Shown piece by piece: positions 1 to 11,265 of a stretch of DNA of 64,000 nt. Each line of letters begins with the position of its first letter. Position 1 is the stretch's first letter. The notes under the pieces are model-generated. The model was not told where the DNA came from. It ran no database searches and worked only from the letters and a program-made list of their open reading frames with translations. Origin of the DNA: Hymenobacter telluris (GTDB lineage: Bacteria; Bacteroidota; Bacteroidia; Cytophagales; Hymenobacteraceae). The DNA is taken from NCBI RefSeq assembly GCF_017313265.1, contig NZ_JAFLQZ010000003.1, positions 62,001-126,000 on the forward strand, given 5' to 3'. The translations under genes and the position numbers were made by a program.

Positions 1-1015
1 CTTCAAAATCCAGGGACGGGGCCATATTGTGCAAGCCCAGGCTTTGCTTGACGGCGGCGCGCACAATGGCGTACACGGTCTTTTCGTCCTCGAACTTGAT
101 TTCGGTTTTGGTGGGATGCACGTTGATGTCGATGGACTTCGGATCGAGTTCCAGGAACAGCACGTAGAACGGGAAAGTATCCTTGGGCAACAAGCCCTCA
201 TAGGCCGTTAGTACGGCGTGATTGAGGTAGGCCGAGCGGATAAAGCGGTTATTGACGAAGAAAAACTGGTCGCCGCGGCTTTTCTTGGCCGACTCGGGTT
301 TGCCAATGAAGCCGCGCACCGCAATAAACGGCGTCACTTCTTCGCAGGCCGCCAGCTGCTCTTTGTAGCCGTTGCCGAGCAAGCTCACGATGCGCTGCCC
401 CAGCTTGCCGGCCGGCAGATTGAACACCTCCAGGTCGTTCTGGAACAGCGAAAAGGCAATTTGCGGGTTGGCCAGCGCAATGTGCTGAAACTCATCCAAG
501 ATATGCCGCATCTCCACGGCGTTGCTCTTGAGGAAGTTGCGGCGGGCCGGCACGTTGAAGAACAAGTTCTTCACGCTGATGCTGGTGCCGTCGGGGCAGG
601 CTACGGGCTGCTGGCTGGTAATCTGGGAGCCTTCCACCAGCAACAGCGTGCCGGTGTCCTGGTCGCGGGGCTTGGTGCGCAGCTCCACCTGGGCCACGGC
701 GGCAATGGAGGCCAGCGCCTCGCCCCGGAAGCCGAGGGTACGGATACGAAATAGGTCGTCGGTGGTGCGGATCTTGCTGGTGGCGTGGCGCTCCAGGCTC
801 ATGCGGGCATCGGTTGGGCTCATGCCGGCGCCATTGTCTACCACCTGCACCAGCTGCTTGCCGGCGTCTTTGATGATGAGCTGCACCTGCGTAGCGCCCG
901 CGTCAACGGCGTTTTCCAGCAATTCCTTCACCGCCGAGGCCGGGCGCTGCACCACTTCGCCAGCGGCAATCTGGTTGGCCAAGTATTCGGGAAGCAGCTG
1001 AATTATGTCGGCCAT
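1..1015 (-). CDS. mutL: DNA mismatch repair protein MutL, N-terminal part (cut by window edge)
   Basis: The reading frame starts at ATG 1015 and runs off the left edge of the window after about 338 codons, so the C-terminal dimerisation/endonuclease part is not visible. The visible part is the GHKL ATPase and transducer domain. Motif I reads [11 protein letters not shown], motif II DNGAGM, motif III RHATSKI followed by [13 protein letters not shown], and the transducer end has the NVHPTK signature. MutL couples MutS mismatch recognition to downstream repair. A good minus-strand promoter lies at 1267-1297, which would give a leader of roughly 245 nt. Nothing looks broken. Confidence 0.96.
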   Translation of the reverse strand, partial: MADIIQLLPEYLANQIAAGEVVQRPASAVKELLENAVDAGATQVQLIIKDAGKQLVQVVDNGAGMSPTDARMSLERHATSKIRTTDDLFRIRTLGFRGEALASIAAVAQVELRTKPRDQDTGTLLLVEGSQITSQQPVACPDGTSISVKNLFFNVPARRNFLKSNAVEMRHILDEFQHIALANPQIAFSLFQNDLEVFNLPAGKLGQRIVSLLGNGYKEQLAACEEVTPFIAVRGFIGKPESAKKSRGDQFFFVNNRFIRSAYLNHAVLTAYEGLLPKDTFPFYVLFLELDPKSIDINVHPTKTEIKFEDEKTVYAIVRAAVKQSLGLHNMAPSLDFE

Positions 1016-1333
1016 GCCAGAAAGAAAAACAAGATACGAAAGGTGAAAATGAACACGTTAAGTGGCTGAACCGTTGCATTCCGGCGGCGCTTGTGCATCC
1101 GGCCACCAAAAAATATCCGTAAGTTTGCGGCCAACATTCGTGTGTGAAGCGCTGCTCGGAACCCCGAAACAACGTTTAGAAAGAGTTGAACGAAAGGATG
1201 CCGCGGATCCGTACTACCGACCGCCGGACTATCCGGCCGGCCCTTCTTTTCCCTCACGGATTCAAGCAAAAGTAGGGCGAATTCCGCTTGCTTTCAACCT
1301 TACCTGTCACGCCAGCCATTACTACGGGAGCCG
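1016..1333. other. Divergent intergenic region mutL / GH3 gene
   Basis: This 318-bp non-coding spacer separates mutL (minus) from the GH3-fusion gene (plus). It holds a consensus-like minus-strand promoter (1267-1297). It also holds a lone TAnnTTTG-type box on the plus strand (TAAGTTTG, 1120-1127), whose nearest upstream TTG (1091) is 26 nt away, too far for a good match. If both boxes were used the two transcripts would cross. Short open frames here have no recognisable protein character. Confidence 0.5.
1267..1297 (-). promoter_or_regulatory. Candidate Bacteroidota promoter for mutL
   Basis: Read on the minus strand: TTG (1297-1295), a 20-nt spacer, then TACTTTTG (1274-1267). This matches the TTG-N19/20-TAnnTTTG pattern of Bacteroidota housekeeping promoters. 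The start codon of mutL lies about 250 nt downstream. Confidence 0.4.
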
Positions 1334-4288
<2,955 letters not shown>

Positions 4289-4398
4289 TTTGTTGTTTCA
4301 CGCTGTCTGTTCCTTGACCTGCAATTGGCGGTAAGGCATCCAACCGGGGTGCTTGCCGCCAATTTTTATTTTGTTGTCTTCCCTGGTACAAGCTGTCA

Positions 4399-4462
4399 TT
4401 CCGACGCCGGAGGAATCTGGTAAACGTTCAACAAATCCATTCAGATTCCTCCGGCGTCGGAA
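4399..4462. repeat. Perfect 21-bp palindromic intergenic repeat
   Basis: Arms 4399-4419 and 4442-4462 are perfect inverted copies (21/21) around a 22-nt centre. The left arm is preceded by GCTGTCA, and a second palindrome at 20771-20832 opens with a related CTGTCAT word. It sits between the GH3-fusion gene and bshA. It could be a REP/MITE-like element or act as a terminator for the upstream gene; there is no clear U-run, so the terminator role is uncertain. Confidence 0.75.
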
Positions 4463-4499
4463 CAACAAATTGCCTTCGCAATTCCCCTCTCCCCCTCTC

Positions 4500-5639
4500 A
4501 TGAATATCGGCATCGTCTGTTACCCTACCTTCGGCGGCTCCGGCGTCGTAGCCACCGAACTTGGTAAAGCCCTGGCCCTCAAAGGTCACCGCGTCCATTT
4601 CATCACCTACAGCCAGCCGGTTCGCCTCGATTTCTTCAACGAGAACCTGTTTTACCACGAAGTATATATTCCGCCGTATCCGCTGTTTCAGTTCCCGCCC
4701 TACGAGCTGGCGTTGGCCAGCAAGATGGTGGACATTGTGCAGAACGAGAAGCTGGACGTGCTGCACGTGCACTACGCCATTCCGCACGCCTCGGCCGCCT
4801 ACATGGCCAAGCAGATTCTGATTACCAAAGGCATCCGGGTACCCGTAATTACCACGCTGCACGGCACCGACATTACGCTGGTGGGCAAAGATGCCAGCTA
4901 CGAGCCCGTGGTAACGTTCAGCATCAACCAGTCGGATGGCGTAACGGCGGTTTCGGCCGACTTGCGCAAGGAAACCTACGAGTACTTCGCCATTGAGAAG
5001 GACATTGAGGTGATTCCGAACTTCATCAACCTCGACCGGTTCAAGAAGCAGGACAAAAGCCACTTCAAGGCCGCCATTGCTCCCGATGGCGAGAAGCTGC
5101 TCATCCACACCTCCAACTTCCGCTCGGTGAAACGGGTGGAAGATGTGGTGCATATTTTCGATGGGGTGCGCAAGCAGATACCCGCCAAGCTCCTGCTCGT
5201 CGGCGATGGACCGGACCGGCCCCGCATCGAGAAAATCTGCCGCGACTTAGGCCTCTCCAGCAATGATGTGCGGTTTCTGGGCAAGCTGGAAGCCGTGGAG
5301 GAAGTGCTCAGCGTGTCGGATTTGTTTTTGATGCCTTCGGAAAAGGAAAGCTTCGGCTTGGCGGCTTTGGAAGCCATGTCGTGCGAGGTCCCGGTTATCA
5401 GCACCAACGCCGGCGGCATTCCGGAGCTAAACGAGCACGGCATCACCGGCATGGTAAGCAACGTGGGCGACGTAGAGGATATGGTGAAAAATGCCCTCTA
5501 CGTGCTGGAAGACGAGAACCTGCCCCGGTTCAAAGCCGCCGCCCGCGCCCATGCCGAAACCTTCGCCACCGATAAAATAGTACCGCGCTACGAAGCCTGC
5601 TACCAGCGCGCCATTGATGCGCAATTAGCGGCGGTGTAA
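4500..5639 (+). CDS. bshA: N-acetyl-alpha-D-glucosaminyl L-malate synthase
   Basis: A 379-aa GT4-family enzyme that joins GlcNAc from UDP-GlcNAc to L-malate, the first step of bacillithiol synthesis. The start at ATG 4500 is chosen because MNIGIVCYPTFGGSGVVA is the family N-terminus; the open frame extends upstream only through the palindromic repeat. Visible motifs are the glycine-rich donor loop GGSGVV (about residues 11-16), HVHYAIPHA, GDGPDRPR, and the ESFGLAALEAM acidic EX7E element near residue 280. The other bsh genes are not in the window. Identification is confident from the near-diagnostic N-terminus. Confidence 0.92.
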   Translation: MNIGIVCYPTFGGSGVVATELGKALALKGHRVHFITYSQPVRLDFFNENLFYHEVYIPPYPLFQFPPYELALASKMVDIVQNEKLDVLHVHYAIPHASAAYMAKQILITKGIRVPVITTLHGTDITLVGKDASYEPVVTFSINQSDGVTAVSADLRKETYEYFAIEKDIEVIPNFINLDRFKKQDKSHFKAAIAPDGEKLLIHTSNFRSVKRVEDVVHIFDGVRKQIPAKLLLVGDGPDRPRIEKICRDLGLSSNDVRFLGKLEAVEEVLSVSDLFLMPSEKESFGLAALEAMSCEVPVISTNAGGIPELNEHGITGMVSNVGDVEDMVKNALYVLEDENLPRFKAAARAHAETFATDKIVPRYEACYQRAIDAQLAAV

Positions 5640-5640
5640 G

Positions 5641-5703
5641 CTTCGTTTTTCGTCGTTGGTTTTTCGTTATTCGGCTTTTTGTAACCAGCAGACGAAAAAC
5701 GAA
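5641..5703. repeat. Inverted repeat between convergent genes; copy 1 of a GAAAAACC-type repeat
   Basis: A 13-bp perfect inverted repeat (5642-5654 with 5691-5703) lies between the convergent ends of bshA and the nucleotidase gene. It could serve as a bidirectional terminator. The first 34 bp (5641-5674) are also an inverted copy (28/34 identical) of 6268-6301, on the other side of the nucleotidase gene. The right arm directly abuts the nucleotidase stop codon. Confidence 0.7.
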
Positions 5704-6234
5704 TTACAGAAATATCTCCCCTATTTCCAGCCAGCTGTGCACCCGGCGGTAGCGGGTTTCGTGTACGTTGTGCGGGGCATTGAACAGGATACCCTCGCCC
5801 CGAAAGTTGTCGAAGTTGAAGGCGTTGTCGTCGATGAGGTAGTCGGCGTTGAGGATGCTTTTGTCGCCGCAGAACACGTAGTTGCGCCACGGAATGAAGC
5901 GGAAGTGCTGTTGCAGCCAGTTGTATTTGTCGAGAAACGAGTTGGGAAACTCCATGGCGGCCGTGGCAATGAACAACTCGTAGCGCTGCGCCATTTCGCT
6001 CAACACGCGCTGGCTATCAGCCATAATGGGCAAATCCTTGAAAAAGCCGGGCCGGTTCGGGTACTCCCGCAACGCGGCCTGGTGCTCGGGCGCTACCACC
6101 TCATAGGCATTTTTGCCTTGCAGCTGTTCCAGGGTAATTGCGATTTGAAAGTCAAGGCCATACCACTCCTGAAACCGAGCTATAGAATCGGCAATTACCT
6201 CATCCATATCTATTGCAATCCGGGTTTTTGCCAT
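5704..6234 (-). CDS. 5'(3')-deoxyribonucleotidase-like HAD phosphatase
   Basis: A 176-aa single-domain HAD-superfamily protein of the NT5C type, expected to dephosphorylate deoxynucleoside monophosphates. HAD motif I is D9-M-D11-E-V-I-A-D near the N-terminus; motif II is likely in the FIATAAME segment and the acidic motif III/IV is the YLIDDNAFN region. The start at ATG 6234 gives the canonical N-terminus. It is flanked by an inverted pair of 34-bp repeats (5641-5674 and 6268-6301). The gene is convergent with bshA, with only the repeat between them. Substrate preference is inferred from family. Confidence 0.82.
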   Translation of the reverse strand: MAKTRIAIDMDEVIADSIARFQEWYGLDFQIAITLEQLQGKNAYEVVAPEHQAALREYPNRPGFFKDLPIMADSQRVLSEMAQRYELFIATAAMEFPNSFLDKYNWLQQHFRFIPWRNYVFCGDKSILNADYLIDDNAFNFDNFRGEGILFNAPHNVHETRYRRVHSWLEIGEIFL

Positions 6235-6267
6235 CGGGCTACTACACGTAAAGAACTGGTAATGCTG

Positions 6268-6301
6268 TCGAACAACGAAAAACCGATAACGAAAAACGAA
6301 C
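6268..6301. repeat. GAAAAACC-type dispersed repeat, copy 2
   Basis: A 34-bp AC-rich element matching the inverse of 5641-5674 at 28 of 34 positions, so the two copies bracket the nucleotidase gene as an inverted pair. Related copies occur at 22191-22226 and 22358-22388. It directly abuts the stop codon of the next gene (6302). Confidence 0.7.
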
Positions 6302-6838
6302 TTAGAACAGACCGGCCGCTTCTCGCTTTACGGCATCCAATGCGCGTTCGGTAGGCTCTACTTCCTCGTTAATCAGCGTTTCGAGAATGCGCTTGGCCAG
6401 TTCGGTGCCGCGCGCCTGCTGGGGCTGCGCAAGCCCCTGATACGACTTATTAATAACGGTGAGGATGTGTTCTTTGGCCGTTTTTACTTCGGCCCAGGTG
6501 TCGGGGTTCATGTAGAGCTGCTGCGACAGATTGTGCTCATACTCGGCCCGGATTTCCTGCAGCAGCAGCCGGTGATAGTCGGGGGCGGTTTGGCCGGCGC
6601 TGCCCAGCCGGACAAGCATGTTATTGGGCGTGATGCGCTCCAACAGCAGCGTAACGCGCTCCAACGCCTGCAACCGTAGCGGCAGCGTGGTTTTGGTGGC
6701 TTCCAGGCGCAACTCAATCAGGCGGCGCTGTTGCTCTTTCTCTAGGTACTGCCGAATCAGGTAGAAAATGGAACCGGCCACAAGGAGTGCCGGCAAAATA
6801 ATCTTAAGCAAATCGAAGAGGTAAGCGGTGGTATCCAT
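6302..6838 (-). CDS. Small membrane-anchored protein of unknown function
   Basis: 178 aa with one transmembrane segment near the N-terminus (about residues 8-28, LLKIILPALLVAGSIFYLI). A long charged helical cytoplasmic part follows (about 30-178) with coiled-coil-like heptads (KEQQRRLIELRLEATK). I recognise this as a conserved type of hypothetical protein in Bacteroidota but cannot assign a role. A TATCTTTG promoter box lies about 135 nt upstream. It is divergent from the HesB-like gene. The length and architecture suggest a scaffold or anchor rather than an enzyme; that is only inference. Confidence 0.75.
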   Translation of the reverse strand: MDTTAYLFDLLKIILPALLVAGSIFYLIRQYLEKEQQRRLIELRLEATKTTLPLRLQALERVTLLLERITPNNMLVRLGSAGQTAPDYHRLLLQEIRAEYEHNLSQQLYMNPDTWAEVKTAKEHILTVINKSYQGLAQPQQARGTELAKRILETLINEEVEPTERALDAVKREAAGLF

Positions 6839-6972
6839 CAGCAGAGGTTACGAACTGGAAAGTAGGGTATGGTGAAAGCTACGACCCGGAGCCGCCGATG
6901 GTTGGGGCGTAGCAAAGCGGCGCAGGCGCTGCATGCGGGCTTTTGGGCAAGCTGGCACGATTTTTCTACCGC

Positions 6973-6980
6973 CAAAGATA
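6973..6980 (-). promoter_or_regulatory. TATCTTTG -7 box
   Basis: On the minus strand this reads TATCTTTG, the best form of the Bacteroidota -7 element, placed about 135 nt upstream of the small membrane protein gene. No TTG is seen at the expected -33 distance. Confidence 0.4.
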
Positions 6981-7081
6981 CACCGTGAACCGCAGCCACC
7001 TCTACACTGTTGTAGTCAGCGGAGGCCTTTGCAAGGATACTCCTTGGAATAGTCAACGCTTCACACTATTGTCTGGCTTTG

Positions 7082-7089
7082 TATCTTTA
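7082..7089 (+). promoter_or_regulatory. Candidate -7 box for the HesB-like gene
   Basis: TATCTTTA sits 31 nt upstream of the start at 7120, differing from TAnnTTTG only at the last base. No well-spaced TTG was found, so this rests on the -7 box and its position. Confidence 0.35.
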
Positions 7090-7119
7090 CGGCCTTACTT
7101 CCCTAAATCAGAACACACT

Positions 7120-7473
7120 ATGGCAACCGCCGTTTCCACCAAACTTGCTCCTATCAGCCTCACGCCCCGCGCGCTGGAAGAGGTGCGGAATATTTTAGTT
7201 GAAAAGAACGTTCCCGGCGAATACGGCCTGCGCGTAGGTGTGCAGGGTGGTGGCTGCTCGGGTATGAGCTACCTACTCGGCTTCGACAAGCCTAAAGAGC
7301 AGGATGAAGTTTTCGACCTTGATGGCGTGCTGCTCATCATGGATAAAAAGCACGCTATGTATGTGCTAGGCATGGAAGTTGACTTTCAGGACGGCCTGAA
7401 TGCCCGCGGTTTCGTCTTCAACAACCCCCAGGCCAAGAGCACCTGCGGCTGCGGCTCCTCATTCTCGTCGTAG
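7120..7473 (+). CDS. HesB/IscA/SufA-type iron-sulfur cluster carrier
   Basis: A 117-aa A-type carrier/scaffold protein that delivers Fe-S clusters to apo-enzymes. The three conserved cysteines are all present: C46 in GGGCSGMSY, and C109 and C111 in the C-terminal CGCGSSF. The start at ATG 7120 is chosen over longer open reading because the upstream extension has no family similarity and the resulting length fits the family. It is monocistronic, ending at a strong bidirectional terminator. No other suf/isc genes are nearby. Confidence 0.92.
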   Translation: MATAVSTKLAPISLTPRALEEVRNILVEKNVPGEYGLRVGVQGGGCSGMSYLLGFDKPKEQDEVFDLDGVLLIMDKKHAMYVLGMEVDFQDGLNARGFVFNNPQAKSTCGCGSSFSS

Positions 7474-7490
7474 TAACGGTCAGCTTATTT

Positions 7491-7536
7491 TATACAAAAA
7501 GCCCTTGCCAAGTAGTTGGCAGGGGCTTTTTGTATG
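7491..7536. terminator. Bidirectional intrinsic terminator
   Basis: A 21-bp stem (7491-7511 with 7516-7536) with a GTAG loop. The arms read AAAAAGCCC and GGGCTTTTT, so both strands end in a U-run. The only irregularities are G-U pairs. It lies between the convergent HesB-like gene and the secreted-protein gene and probably ends both. Confidence 0.88.
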
Positions 7537-7550
7537 TCTACTGCATCGAC

Positions 7551-8060
7551 TTATCCCTTGGATTTCATCTGGGCTTTCACCCAGTCAGTTAGTGTGCCTT
7601 TATCGTTCAGAGCGATGAGCGACTCTATTTTTTTGTTGCGTTTATAGCCTCCGGCTTGATAGCCTTTTAAAACGGTTTTTACGGCTTCGGTATTCAACAA
7701 CACGGCATCTTTGGTTTCAGGATGCTGGAGTTGGTAGCGCGACCAGCCACCCAGAAACAACATCAGTAAGTTGGGGTCTTTAGCCGTTATTTCTGCTGTA
7801 TACTCCTGTAGCTGCACTGAAACAGCCGGCGTACCCGTCATCCACTGCATCAGAAACTGGTTTGTTGGCTGGCGCTGTGCTGCCTCTTTGGTAGGCGGGG
7901 TAGCTTCCAGCCAATTGACTGCTTCTATAACCTGCGCATTATAGCGGGCATAATCTTCCGCAGCTTTCAGGGTGTAGCCAGTGGGTGCTTGGTACGTTTG
8001 CGCAACAGCAGTGCCAGCAAGCACGAGTCCGAAGGCTAGTAAGAGAAACTGTTTTTTCAT
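7551..8060 (-). CDS. Secreted protein of unknown function
   Basis: 169 aa when started at ATG 8060, which gives a textbook signal peptide (MKKQFLLLAFGLVLAGTAVAQ, cleavage after AQ). The upstream extension in the same frame lacks signal-peptide character. The mature part is a helical, soluble, lysine/glutamate-rich domain with no catalytic motif that I recognise. It lies 55 nt downstream of the phosphodiesterase-like gene on the same strand and may share its transcript. Exported to the periplasm or outside; function unknown. Confidence 0.8.
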   Translation of the reverse strand: MKKQFLLLAFGLVLAGTAVAQTYQAPTGYTLKAAEDYARYNAQVIEAVNWLEATPPTKEAAQRQPTNQFLMQWMTGTPAVSVQLQEYTAEITAKDPNLLMLFLGGWSRYQLQHPETKDAVLLNTEAVKTVLKGYQAGGYKRNKKIESLIALNDKGTLTDWVKAQMKSKG

Positions 8061-8115
8061 ACTCTGATAGATAGTGGGAAATAAATGTGGTTGAGGCTGA
8101 ATGTACACCTAGAAT

Positions 8116-9075
8116 TTAGAATTTCAGCGGCTGTCCTTGCTCCGGAAATACCAGCTTCAGTTGCAGCTTGTTGGCTTCCTGGAGTTGCTTTTTGATGGTG
8201 GCTTCGTTGCCGGGTGTGGGCTTGATGTGGGTGACAACCACCGGCAACCCACGCAGGGCCGCTGGCCCTGTCAGCTGACTTAGCGCCTGCATTTCCGTCA
8301 TCAGCCAAGTGGGCGTCAGGTGGCCGAATAACTGTTTCTCTGGCTGTTCGTTGGGGTAAGAGGCTTCGATGAAAATGGCTTTGAGTTGGCGAGCTTTCAC
8401 CAGCGGCTGCACCGCTTGCCATACCGCGTACAGGTTGTGGCTCTGCTCCACGGCATCGGCGCCGGTGTCGCCGAGGTAGAGGAGGTAGCTGTTTTGGTGG
8501 CGCACCAGAAACGCCGCGCTTTGGTAGGGCTTGCCGTGGCTGAGCGGAAATGCCTGCACCCAAAGCGGCGTATTTTCAATGGCCGCTTCCTGCTGGGGCA
8601 CTAACGTCCGCAAATGGTATTTGCCTAAGGCTGGCGGGTTGCCGCCGTTGCCGAAGTTGGGCCAGGCCTGCCAGTTGAAGTAGTCGTTCTGGATGGTGGT
8701 CAGACAATTTTCAAGGCCGTAGATGCTCTTGGGCGTATCGTCGGGGGCGTTGAGCAGCAGGCCGGCCACATGGTCGAGGTGAGCGTGTGAAATAAGGTAG
8801 GCCTTGATGTTGATGCGTACTACGTCACCGGCTGGCGCGGCAAACACCTTGTTGGCCACGGCCTTTTCCACGCCGCTATACACCGTACCCGCATCCAGAC
8901 ACACATACCTGGTAGAACCAGCTGGCGCCACCAGGTAGGCGGACAGGTTGTTTTCTGCCAGCCCACCTTTCACGCCCAGCGGTACTACCGTGAAGGAGGG
9001 GGCTGTTGATTGCGCCGCAACATTCAGCCAGCAGCTTAACAGCAAGAACAGCCAAAAACCACAACGAAGGCGCAT
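8116..9075 (-). CDS. Secreted class II cyclic-nucleotide phosphodiesterase-like metallo-beta-lactamase-fold protein
   Basis: 319 aa with an N-terminal signal peptide (residues 1-22, ending NVAAQ). The metal-binding motif S-H97-A-H99-L-D101-H102 and the later YLGDTGAD and THIKPTPGN segments match class II 3',5'-cyclic nucleotide phosphodiesterases (PDE1/CpdP type). The reaction would be hydrolysis of cAMP or cGMP outside the cytoplasm, perhaps for nucleotide salvage. It is followed by the secreted unknown protein and preceded by a GNAT gene 17 nt away, so the three may be co-transcribed. The exact substrate is not shown by sequence. Confidence 0.8.
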   Translation of the reverse strand: MRLRCGFWLFLLLSCWLNVAAQSTAPSFTVVPLGVKGGLAENNLSAYLVAPAGSTRYVCLDAGTVYSGVEKAVANKVFAAPAGDVVRINIKAYLISHAHLDHVAGLLLNAPDDTPKSIYGLENCLTTIQNDYFNWQAWPNFGNGGNPPALGKYHLRTLVPQQEAAIENTPLWVQAFPLSHGKPYQSAAFLVRHQNSYLLYLGDTGADAVEQSHNLYAVWQAVQPLVKARQLKAIFIEASYPNEQPEKQLFGHLTPTWLMTEMQALSQLTGPAALRGLPVVVTHIKPTPGNEATIKKQLQEANKLQLKLVFPEQGQPLKF

Positions 9076-9092
9076 ACCAGTACAGCTATATA

Positions 9093-9542
9093 TCAGACGT
9101 CGTTAAAACCCTCTTTCCACTGCTCTTGCGTCATTTCGAACCGCACCTCGCCGCTGCTGGTGCGGCCGGTTTCCTGCCAGCCTTGGCGGCGGTAGAACTC
9201 TTCGGCGCGGGTGCTGGGGGCAGTGCTGAGTGACACCGTTTCCGAGGTTTGCGCGAAGTACCACGCCAGCATCAGGTGGTGCAGCTGCCTACCAATGCCG
9301 TACCCCACGCACTCAGGCCGTACGAACAGCGCCCAGATGCTGTGGTCATGCGAATCGGCAATGGCAAACCCAACCACCTGCCCTTGCATTTCGCACAGCC
9401 AGCCTTTGCCGCGGCGGGTCAGGTAGTCGGCGGTATTTTCGGTGGTTACCAGGGCCCGGTTACGCAGCACGTTTTCCGTCACAGCGTACCGCACCTCGAA
9501 CAGGGCGGGAATATCCGAGAGGTTGGCTTCACGGAACAGCAT
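9093..9542 (-). CDS. GNAT-family N-acetyltransferase
   Basis: 149 aa. The acetyl-CoA-binding motif A is seen as VRPECVGYGIGRQLHHLML (about residues 78-96), preceded by the usual beta-strand SIWALF. A YRRQGW motif B-like segment is near residue 120. The acceptor is unknown. It sits between the phosphodiesterase-like gene (17 nt downstream) and the acidic unknown protein (5 nt upstream), consistent with a short operon. Confidence 0.88.
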   Translation of the reverse strand: MLFREANLSDIPALFEVRYAVTENVLRNRALVTTENTADYLTRRGKGWLCEMQGQVVGFAIADSHDHSIWALFVRPECVGYGIGRQLHHLMLAWYFAQTSETVSLSTAPSTRAEEFYRRQGWQETGRTSSGEVRFEMTQEQWKEGFNDV

Positions 9543-9547
9543 GGAAG

Positions 9548-10183
9548 CTAGCTGAAATCGTAGGGGTAGCCGATGGCTTGCAAGTCCACTTCCAGTGCGG
9601 TCCAGTCGTCCAGCTCGCTGTTGATGGACAAGGCCAAAGCCTTCGTAAGCGGCTCATGACGGTAGATGCTGGCTACGGCTTCGGTTTCGATGGGTTCCCG
9701 CTCGGTTTCGTCGAGGTAATATTCGTTGGCCCACTCGGCGTAGGTGTCGGGGTTGCCGTCGAAGATATCGAGCAGGTCTTCTGAGCCGTCGTCCTCATTA
9801 TCGAGAGGGCCGGTTTGCCAGCCGTAGCGCAGCGTGTGCCAGAGGCAAAACGTGGTACCGATAGAACTGACCGGCTCGCCGAACACAAATTCATCGAACA
9901 CCTCGGGCAAACCGCGGGTGATGCGCGATTTTTCGGGCTGCTCCAAGCCATCGGCATAGCCGTTTATCACGCAGCCCTCCGGCCGGAACAGTACCAGCAT
10001 TTGGTCACCTTCGCCGTCGTTCATCTCGAAAAACTCCTCCCCTACGTCCCAAGTGGCATCATAGGAATAGTAGCGGTACTCGGGTTCCGGCGAATTGATG
10101 GCATCCAGCACCGCTAGCGCCTTGCACAGGCGTTGCAGCGCTTTATTGTCGGGCAGACCAGCGTGGTTCTGAGTGGAAATCAT
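9548..10183 (-). CDS. Acidic protein of unknown function
   Basis: 211 aa, very acidic with D/E clusters (EDDGSEDLLDIFDG at about residues 130-145). No signal peptide or membrane segment, so cytoplasmic. I do not recognise a family. The aromatic, acidic character is reminiscent of small SMI1/Imm-type proteins, but no toxin gene is nearby and I do not claim that. It is divergent from the 300-aa protein with the conserved core (10264), and just upstream of the GNAT gene. Confidence 0.72.
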   Translation of the reverse strand: MISTQNHAGLPDNKALQRLCKALAVLDAINSPEPEYRYYSYDATWDVGEEFFEMNDGEGDQMLVLFRPEGCVINGYADGLEQPEKSRITRGLPEVFDEFVFGEPVSSIGTTFCLWHTLRYGWQTGPLDNEDDGSEDLLDIFDGNPDTYAEWANEYYLDETEREPIETEAVASIYRHEPLTKALALSINSELDDWTALEVDLQAIGYPYDFS

Positions 10184-10263
10184 AGCGGTGTGGTTGGTGG
10201 AAGCTGCTTTTACGGGGCCTAAAGTAGAGCCAATAAGCTACATTGGCTTTTCTTATTTTTACT

Positions 10264-11166
10264 ATGCAGCTATACTCCTACTGGGCCCGCGCCACGCTTA
10301 ATTGCCACGACGCCGATGGCAACGCCTATTCACTCATATCGTACGCGGGCAGCGACACTAGCCAAGCGGCGGCTCAAACATCTGCTGAGCAGCTGCTTCA
10401 GGAGCGCTACGCCCGCTTACTCGCCGACGAAAGGTTGGGAGAGTACCCCACCGGCGCTACTCCTTTGCGCGAACAACTGGTGCAACGCATTCATGATAAG
10501 CAAGGCAACCTGCTAGGTGCCCTCACCCGCAACCGTTATGGCAGCATCGTCCTGAATGCCCCGCGCCTCATGATCCTGGACGTGGACAACCAGAACTTGC
10601 AGCCCAAACCGGAACCAGCACCAAGCAAGCCATTCAGCCTAAGCGGATTCCTTCGCAATCTTTTCAGTACACCACCGCCCGTCTCGCCGCTACCTTCACT
10701 CTTGCCTCCAGAGCTGCTTGCACAAGTGCAGCTGCGTTTGGCAGCTTGGCTGCACCTGTACCCCGACTGGAATTTTCGGCTTTACCGCACCCGTTTGGGC
10801 TTTCGGCTCATCGTTACGCACCAACTGCTAGACCCTAACAGCCCGCAGGCGCAGGAAGTGTTTGCGGCACTGCGCACCGACTCAATCTACGTGCGCCTGT
10901 GCCAGATGCAGGACTGCTACCGCGCCCGGCTGAGCCCGAAGCCCTGGCGCATCGGCTGGATGCGGCCGACGCACCCTTTCCCGTATGATACGGCCGAGCA
11001 GCAAGTACAACAACAAGAATGGGAGCAGCAGTACACTGCTCGAAGTGAGGCGTTTTCAGTGTGCGAATGGGTGGGTGAATACGGCAGCGGCTACGTTCTT
11101 CCCGAAGTTGAATGCCTCATCATGCTGCACGACGAAACGTGTCTGGGTAGCAAAAAACTGGCGTAA
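10264..11166 (+). CDS. Conserved protein of unknown function with DxD and RARLxPKPWR core
   Basis: 300 aa from ATG 10264 (a TTG start 21 nt upstream is the alternative). Residues 102-108 read LMILDVD, a hydrophobic strand ending in D106-x-D108. A proline-rich linker follows (about 113-150), then a conserved-looking block: YRTRLGFRLIVTH (174-186) and a C213..C218 pair leading into RARLSPKPWR (220-229). The order acidic DxD, then a strand ending in T-H, resembles the motif order of archaeo-eukaryotic primase-type folds, but that is speculation. TATTTTTA ends 2 nt before the ATG, so transcripts may be leaderless or start further inside. Confidence 0.7.
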   Translation: MQLYSYWARATLNCHDADGNAYSLISYAGSDTSQAAAQTSAEQLLQERYARLLADERLGEYPTGATPLREQLVQRIHDKQGNLLGALTRNRYGSIVLNAPRLMILDVDNQNLQPKPEPAPSKPFSLSGFLRNLFSTPPPVSPLPSLLPPELLAQVQLRLAAWLHLYPDWNFRLYRTRLGFRLIVTHQLLDPNSPQAQEVFAALRTDSIYVRLCQMQDCYRARLSPKPWRIGWMRPTHPFPYDTAEQQVQQQEWEQQYTARSEAFSVCEWVGEYGSGYVLPEVECLIMLHDETCLGSKKLA

Positions 11167-11265
11167 TAGTAAACCGGGGGGCGCAATTTCGCTCCGTGGT
11201 AGGGAGCCGGCTGGCGCTTCGGGTGGATGGCCGCGGGCAGTCACTCCCCTAGCCAGATTCAACCA

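Noticed and set aside
1120-1127. Plus-strand TAAGTTTG box as promoter of the GH3-fusion gene
   Set aside because: The nearest TTG is 26 nt upstream and the box is over 200 nt from the start codon. Too weak to list as a promoter.
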